Part shown: positions 59,805 to 64,000 of the stretch, piece after piece
Layout of the letters: the number at the start of each line of letters is the position of its first letter
Numbering within the stretch: position 1 is the stretch's first letter
DNA from: HGM04593 sp045646845
Lineage (GTDB): Bacteria; Bacteroidota; Bacteroidia; Bacteroidales; Bacteroidaceae
NCBI GenBank assembly: GCA_045646845.1
Contig: JAZRLO010000007.1
Location: forward strand, 207,528 to 271,527
Length of the DNA stretch: 64,000 bases
Direction of reading: 5' to 3'
Translations under genes and position numbers: made by a program
The notes under the pieces: model-generated
Told to the model about the DNA's origin: nothing
Databases searched by the model: none
The model's input: only the letters and a program-made list of their open reading frames with translations

Positions 59805-61862
59805 TTACTTTATCTCGCTACCGGGTTTTGTTGCCGGAGTGACGGTAAGCAACGAAAGCTTGCCCTCTTTGTCCTCGGCACTCAGAATCATACCCTCGCT
59901 CACAATGCCGCGCATGGTGCGTGGCGGAAGGTTGGCGATAAAGCAAACCTGCTTGCCCACAAGTTCCTCGGGGTTGAAGTGCTTTGCAATACCCGAGAGG
60001 ATTGTGCGAGTCTCAAGTCCGTCGTCTATCTTGAACTGCAGGAGTTTGTCGGCCTTCAGCACCTTTGTACACTCGAGCACAGTACCTACGCGCATGTCGA
60101 GCTTCATGAAATCATCGAAAGTACACTCGGGGCGTACCGGATTTGCCTTGTAGTTTGCAGCCTCGTTCTCTTTCTTGATGCGCTCAAGACGGTCGAGCTG
60201 TGCCTGAATGGCATCATCTTCGATTTTCTCAAAGAGCAGGCCAACCTCACCGAGTTCATGACCTTCGGCAAGAAGTTCGGTGCTGCCGAGGCTTGTCCAC
60301 TCGAACGACTGGAGATTGAGCATTCCGCGCAGTCTCTTGCTGCTGAAAGGCAGGAACGGTTCGAACACGATAGAGAGGTTTGCAACAAGCTGCAATGAAA
60401 GATTCAGAATTGTTGCCACGCGACCCATATCTGTTTTCGCCAGTTTCCATGGCTCTGTCTCGGCAAGATAGCGGTTACCTATGCGTGCAAGCTCCATGGC
60501 CTCCTTCTGAGCCTCGCGGAACTTATACTGGTCGAGAAGATGCTCAACCTTGCCCTTCACATCAACGAATTCGGCAACGGTAGCCTTGTCGTAGTCGGTG
60601 AGCTCGCCACAGGCAGGTACCTTGCCGTCGAAATATTTCTTAGTGAGCACAAGCGCACGGTTCACGAAGTTGCCATAGACAGCCACAAGCTCGTTGTTGT
60701 TGCGTGCCTGGAAATCCTTCCATGTGAAATTGTTGTCCTTGGTCTCCGGCGCATTGGCTGTGAGCACATAACGCAGAACATCCTGCTTTCCGGGGAAGTC
60801 AACGAGATATTCGTTGAGCCATACCGCCCAGTTGCGCGATGTAGAAATCTTGTCGTCCTCAAGGTTAAGGAACTCGTTGCTGGGCACATTCTCGGGCATC
60901 ACATACTTGCCGTAAGCCTTCATCATTACCGGGAAGATAATGCAGTGGAACACTATGTTGTCCTTGCCAATGAAGTGTACAAGGCGTGTATCCTCGCTCT
61001 GCCACCACTGTTCCCATGTGCCGTGCTTTGCCGGGTCTTTGTCGCACAGTTCCTTTGTGTTGCTGATGTATCCGATAGGAGCATCGAACCACACATAGAG
61101 CACCTTGCCTTCGGCACCCTCAACTGGCACCGGTATTCCCCAGTCAAGGTCGCGCGTCATGGCGCGTGGCTGCAGGTCCATGTCGAGCCAGCTCTTGCAC
61201 TGGCCATATACATTGGGACGCCACTCCTTGTGGTTCTCCAGAATCCACTCCTTTAGCCACTCCTGATACTCATTGAGCGGCAGATACCAGTTCTTTGTCT
61301 CCTTGAGTACAGGTGCCTCGCCTGTCTCTTTTGAACGTGGATTAATAAGCTCAGTGGGTTCAAGCGCACGGCCGCATCCCTCTTCGCACTGGTTGCCATA
61401 GGCCTGCTTGTGGCAATAGGGGCACTCGCCCACTACATCGCGGTCGGTGAGGAACTTCTCGTTCTTTACATCGTAGAACTGCTTGGAAGTCTGCTCAACG
61501 AGCTTGCCGTCATCGTAGAGTTTACGGAAGAATTCCGAAGCGAATTTGTGATGTGTCGCAGAAGTAGTGCGGCTATAGACATCGAACGAGATTCCGAAGC
61601 CCTCGAACGACTCCTTGATTATGTTGTGATAGCGGTCAACCACATCCTGCGGAGTAATGCCCTCCTTTCGGGCACGCTGTGTTACGGGGACTCCGTGCTC
61701 ATCGCTACCGCCGATGAAAAGCACATCCTCGCCCTTGAGACGCAGATAACGCACATAGATGTCGGCAGGCACATAAACGCCTGCAAGGTGACCGATGTGA
61801 ACAGGGCCGTTCGCGTATGGCAGGGCCGATGTCACAAGTGTTCTTTTGAATTTCTTTTCCAT
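59805..61862 (-). CDS. metG: Methionyl-tRNA synthetase
   Basis: The 685-residue enzyme has the class I signature HIGH exactly at residues 22-25 (P-V-H-I-G-H-L-A), a zinc-binding region (C-P-Y-C-H-K-Q-A-Y-G-N-Q-C-E-E-G-C, about 143-160), and in place of KMSKS a K-I-S-T-S-R-N (near 340), as is usual in this phylum. The anticodon-binding helical domain is followed by a C-terminal tRNA-binding OB domain (from about 575, F-M-K-L-D-M-R-V-G-T-V-L), giving a dimeric long form. It charges tRNA-Met. A -7 box (TACTTTTG, minus strand, 61927-61934) lies 65 bases upstream of its ATG. It is divergent from the Crp-like gene. Confidence 0.96.
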   Translation of the reverse strand: MEKKFKRTLVTSALPYANGPVHIGHLAGVYVPADIYVRYLRLKGEDVLFIGGSDEHGVPVTQRARKEGITPQDVVDRYHNIIKESFEGFGISFDVYSRTTSATHHKFASEFFRKLYDDGKLVEQTSKQFYDVKNEKFLTDRDVVGECPYCHKQAYGNQCEEGCGRALEPTELINPRSKETGEAPVLKETKNWYLPLNEYQEWLKEWILENHKEWRPNVYGQCKSWLDMDLQPRAMTRDLDWGIPVPVEGAEGKVLYVWFDAPIGYISNTKELCDKDPAKHGTWEQWWQSEDTRLVHFIGKDNIVFHCIIFPVMMKAYGKYVMPENVPSNEFLNLEDDKISTSRNWAVWLNEYLVDFPGKQDVLRYVLTANAPETKDNNFTWKDFQARNNNELVAVYGNFVNRALVLTKKYFDGKVPACGELTDYDKATVAEFVDVKGKVEHLLDQYKFREAQKEAMELARIGNRYLAETEPWKLAKTDMGRVATILNLSLQLVANLSIVFEPFLPFSSKRLRGMLNLQSFEWTSLGSTELLAEGHELGEVGLLFEKIEDDAIQAQLDRLERIKKENEAANYKANPVRPECTFDDFMKLDMRVGTVLECTKVLKADKLLQFKIDDGLETRTILSGIAKHFNPEELVGKQVCFIANLPPRTMRGIVSEGMILSAEDKEGKLSLLTVTPATKPGSEIK

Positions 61863-61926
61863 TGTAGTTATGTTTTTTGATCGTTCTTATTCCGTTTCAC
61901 GTATGCCCTTTGCGGGACACAATTCG

Positions 61927-61934
61927 CAAAAGTA
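61927..61934 (-). promoter_or_regulatory. -7 promoter element of metG
   Basis: CAAAAGTA on the plus strand reads TACTTTTG on the minus strand, an exact TAnnTTTG. No good -33 match is seen at the expected distance. Confidence 0.5.
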
Positions 61935-62019
61935 ATTATTTTATTTTAAATAACGGGCCTGCGCGAGGGAGATTCGGTATGATAATTCGGATTATTGCAG
62001 TTTTATACACAAAAAAGAG

Positions 62020-62027
62020 TATCTTCG
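62020..62027 (+). promoter_or_regulatory. Variant -7 element TATCTTCG of the Crp-like gene
   Basis: TATCTTCG followed by CGAC resembles the priA and purH elements. ATTG (61994-61997) is a partial -33 match at 22 bases. The ATG at 62035 is 8 bases after the box, so the mRNA would be nearly leaderless. Confidence 0.5.
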
Positions 62028-62034
62028 CGACTGT

Positions 62035-62598
62035 ATGGAAAATATCAAAGCAAAAATATTGAGCCGTTATCCAATGGAGGAGGGAGCCTTGCAAGCCATG
62101 CTTGAGCGTATGACCCCGGTACAGTATCCAAAGAACACTATGCTGGTGCGTTCCGGCGTCACCGACAGAAACGTCTACTTCATCGAAGAAGGGGTAACCC
62201 GCTCGATATTCCACAAGGAAGATACCGACACAACCACCTGGTTCAGCCTCGAAGGAGACACTACATTCGGTATGTATTCCCTCTACCACAATACCGCATC
62301 CGTGGAGAGCATCGAGACATTGACCGACTGTCTCATATACACGATGCCTATTGACGAGCTCAATGCTCTTTACGCGAAATATATTGACATCGCGAACTGG
62401 GGACGCGTCATCCACCAGGAGTGCAATATCCTGTTGAGCCATCTGTTTGTCGAGAGACTGCAGTTGCCGCCCAAAGAACGTTACGAAAAATTCCAGGAGC
62501 ACTTCCCCGGGCTGCTCAACAGGGTAAAGCTGAAGTATATTGCCGAATTCTTGGGAATCAGCATATACACATTGAGCAGAATAAGAAGCAAGCTGTGA
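62035..62598 (+). CDS. Crp/Fnr-family transcription regulator
   Basis: The 187-residue protein has an N-terminal cyclic-nucleotide-binding beta roll (about 20-120), with F-I-E-E-G-V-T-R-S-I-F and W-F-S-L-E-G-D-T-T-F-G-M-Y-S. A C-terminal helix-turn-helix (V-K-L-K-Y-I-A-E-F-L-G-I-S-I-Y-T-L-S-R-I-R, about 163-183) follows. There are no iron-sulfur Cys, so it is not an Fnr type. Bacteroidales have many such Crp-like regulators, often involved in metabolic control. Ligand and targets are unknown. It is followed by the acyltransferase gene 87 bases later, which has its own -7 box. Confidence 0.9.
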   Translation: MENIKAKILSRYPMEEGALQAMLERMTPVQYPKNTMLVRSGVTDRNVYFIEEGVTRSIFHKEDTDTTTWFSLEGDTTFGMYSLYHNTASVESIETLTDCLIYTMPIDELNALYAKYIDIANWGRVIHQECNILLSHLFVERLQLPPKERYEKFQEHFPGLLNRVKLKYIAEFLGISIYTLSRIRSKL

Positions 62599-62638
62599 TT
62601 TTTTGCCTAAAAGCAAAAAAACCAACGAAAAGAAGCGC

Positions 62639-62646
62639 TACTTTTG
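62639..62646 (+). promoter_or_regulatory. -7 promoter element of the acyltransferase gene
   Basis: TACTTTTG is an exact TAnnTTTG, 40 bases upstream of the ATG at 62686. No TTTG is at the -33 distance. Confidence 0.5.
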
Positions 62647-62685
62647 CTGTCAACAATCAATTTTCAAGGAAAAACAAACACAGAA

Positions 62686-63870
62686 ATGAAAAAAAACACA
62701 ATTTCATCGGCTGGTTTTGACGACTCAAAGCCCCATTATGAATTGCTTGACGGACTGCGAGGGGTTGCTGCCATACTTGTAGTATTCTACCACATTTTCG
62801 AAGGCTTCTCCTTTGCCGAACTGACCAACGGAGCCGGCGATGGCATAATCAGGACACTGAACCACGGACACATCGCCGTTGACTTCTTCTTCATTCTTTC
62901 GGGATTCGTAATCAGCTACGCATACGACGACCGTTGGAAGAAAATGAACACATGGCAATTCTTCAAACGCCGCCTCATACGTCTGCACCCCATGCTTGTG
63001 ATGGGTGCGTTGATTGGTGTGTTGGCATTCGCCTTTGTGGGTTTTGAAAAGTGGGATGGTAACACTGCTCCTACCGGTTGGGTGATGGTTGCGATGCTGT
63101 TTACAATGTTTATGATTCCGGCGGTGCCCGGTGTGCCATACGAGGTTCGTGGCAATGGCGAGATGTTCCCGCTGAACGGCCCGGCATGGTCACTTTTCTT
63201 CGAATACATCGGGAATATACTGTATGTGCTGTTCATGCGTCGCCTCTCTACAAAAATCCTTACAATATTGGCAGTTGTCTTAGGATGTCTGCATGCATGG
63301 TTCTTCGTTGGCAACGTTTCGGGATATGACATGGTAGGCGTAGGCTGGACTATCGATGAATTGAATTTCTGGGGTGGTCTGGTTCGTATGCTCTTCCCCT
63401 TTACTGTGGGTATGTTGCTTGCACGTACATTCAAGCCACGCAAGGTAAAAGGTGCGTTCTGGATATGTAGCGCAATACTCATAATCCTGTTCATCGTACC
63501 ATATATTACTCCATTGAAAAATACTGACATCAGCATCAATAGCCTATACGAAGTCGTGTGCATCGCCGTGATATTCCCGTTTATTGTCTGGCTTGGTGCC
63601 TGCGGCAATGCAGGCAATGGCATTATGGCAAAAACGAATAGATTGCTTGGCGATTTGTCATACCCGCTCTACATCGTACACTACCCTATAATGTACATCT
63701 TCTATGCTTGGCTGATTGAGAAAAAAGTTTACTCACCAAATGAGTGCCTGGGGGTGTCCACGCTTGTCGTTGTCTCAAGTATCGTGCTTGCGCTCTTGTG
63801 CCTGAAACTGTATGATGAGCCTGTGCGCAGATGGCTTACAGGAAGATTCATTAAAACAAGGGAAAATTAA
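62686..63870 (+). CDS. Acyltransferase family 3 membrane protein
   Basis: The 394-residue integral membrane protein has about ten helices. Family 3 acyltransferase features are present: Y-E-L-L-D-G-L-R-G-V-A-A-I-L-V-V-F-Y-H near residues 18-36 with the catalytic-type R and H, H-I-A-V-D-F-F-F-I-L-S-G-F-V-I-S-Y-A-Y-D, F-F-K-R-R-L-I-R-L-H-P, and a C-terminal D-L-S-Y-P-L-Y-I-V-H-Y. These proteins move acyl groups onto sugars of surface polysaccharides, LPS or peptidoglycan at the membrane. The frame opens at an ATG at 62644 too, but the start at 62686 (MKKNTISSAGFDD) follows the -7 box at the normal distance and is preferred. From 63000 the codon use shifts to more T-rich codons, perhaps a sign of a different history. 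Confidence 0.88.
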   Translation: MKKNTISSAGFDDSKPHYELLDGLRGVAAILVVFYHIFEGFSFAELTNGAGDGIIRTLNHGHIAVDFFFILSGFVISYAYDDRWKKMNTWQFFKRRLIRLHPMLVMGALIGVLAFAFVGFEKWDGNTAPTGWVMVAMLFTMFMIPAVPGVPYEVRGNGEMFPLNGPAWSLFFEYIGNILYVLFMRRLSTKILTILAVVLGCLHAWFFVGNVSGYDMVGVGWTIDELNFWGGLVRMLFPFTVGMLLARTFKPRKVKGAFWICSAILIILFIVPYITPLKNTDISINSLYEVVCIAVIFPFIVWLGACGNAGNGIMAKTNRLLGDLSYPLYIVHYPIMYIFYAWLIEKKVYSPNECLGVSTLVVVSSIVLALLCLKLYDEPVRRWLTGRFIKTREN

Positions 63871-64000
63871 AGTAATAATATAGTTGACCCACGACTTTTT
63901 TCTTCGCGAACTTGTCATCCTGACCATACCTTAATGAAAAATATTAAAAAGAGGTTCTCGATGAGCGTAGCGAACTAACGAATGTGAATGTTGCGATTGT
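63871..64000. other. 130-base tail with no gene
   Basis: A/T-rich at first, then mixed. It includes GTCATCCTGA (63914-63923) and ATGAGCGTAGCGAACTAACG (from 63961), which resemble fragments of the palindromic repeats at 48063 and 59739, but not a complete copy. The sequence runs off the window edge. Confidence 0.4.

Noticed and set aside
59805..61862. Altered KMSKS motif in MetG as a sign of an odd enzyme
   Set aside because: K-I-S-T-S in place of KMSKS is normal for MetG in this phylum.
63914..63980. Third copy of the palindromic repeat at the window end
   Set aside because: Only about ten bases match the left arm and the rest diverges; the sequence is cut by the window edge.

Overview
The window looks like a chromosome segment of an anaerobic Bacteroidota of the order Bacteroidales, probably close to Prevotellaceae, Bacteroidaceae or Paraprevotella-like lineages. 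The case rests on four points: a porP-gldKLMN type IX secretion (T9SS) core operon plus gldH; families almost confined to this phylum (PorP/SprF, PepSY-like, calycin-like, DUF2723, RicT next to GldH); an oxygen-sensitive class III ribonucleotide reductase (nrdD/nrdG); and many promoters of the Bacteroidetes type (-33 TTTG, about 19-21 bases, -7 TAnnTTTG). No rRNA, tRNA, phage, plasmid, insertion sequence or CRISPR array was seen. This is mostly conserved chromosome rather than an accessory island.

Layout. 1-1.8 kb: the end of an outer-membrane barrel gene and a duplicated calycin-like secreted protein, closed by a perfect palindromic terminator. 1.9-7.9 kb: T9SS core operon porP-gldK-gldL-gldM-gldN. 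8-11.6 kb: a small barrel protein, a YbdG-type mechanosensitive channel and three related lipoproteins on the minus strand. 11.6-22.6 kb: priA, a TMEM260-like membrane glycosyltransferase, a NodB-type deacetylase, queG, dacB and nadB. 22.6-23.1 kb: a stretch with decayed coding remains. 23.1-30.3 kb: purH-mreB-mreC-mreD-mrdA-rodA, the cell elongation cluster. 30.3-34.0 kb on the minus strand: metF-holB-ricT-gldH. 34.5-38.6 kb: a barrel protein, a PepSY-like protein, a PAP2 enzyme with a nucleotide-sugar-type epimerase, and a phosphopantetheinyl transferase. 38.7-42.4 kb: one 1240-residue exported protein joining a macroglobulin-like front to Sel1-like repeats. 42.5-47.4 kb: rnr, a two-component system and a FISUMP-like secreted protein. 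47.5-50.3 kb: nrdG and nrdD. 50.6-59.7 kb: a 56-residue membrane protein, an aminopeptidase P, and a minus-strand glycan cluster (flippase, two GT4-like glycosyltransferases, a YfhO membrane protein, a GT2). 59.8-63.9 kb: metG, a Crp-like regulator and an acyltransferase.

How the genes work together. The main theme is building and exporting through the envelope: T9SS with accessory lipoproteins, the rod/elongation machinery with a PBP4-type enzyme, surface glycan assembly, and several barrels and lipoproteins. The housekeeping enzymes (PriA, HolB, RNase R, MetG, PurH, NadB, MetF, QueG) sit between these blocks.

The most interesting points are: a frameshifted 5' remnant of a second flippase gene directly upstream of the intact one, next to a palindromic dispersed repeat that recurs 11.7 kb away; an intergenic repeat family sharing CAAACAG/CTGTTTG cores, two copies of which flank the promoter of one barrel gene in opposite orientation; a variant -7 element (TAnCTTCGCG) at priA, purH and the Crp-like gene, with nearly leaderless starts at two of them; a tandem family of three lipoproteins, one with an internal duplication; and a macroglobulin-Sel1 fusion. 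I see no clear new multi-gene system. Several start codons were moved from the longest-ORF start to an internal ATG, and each such entry gives the reason.
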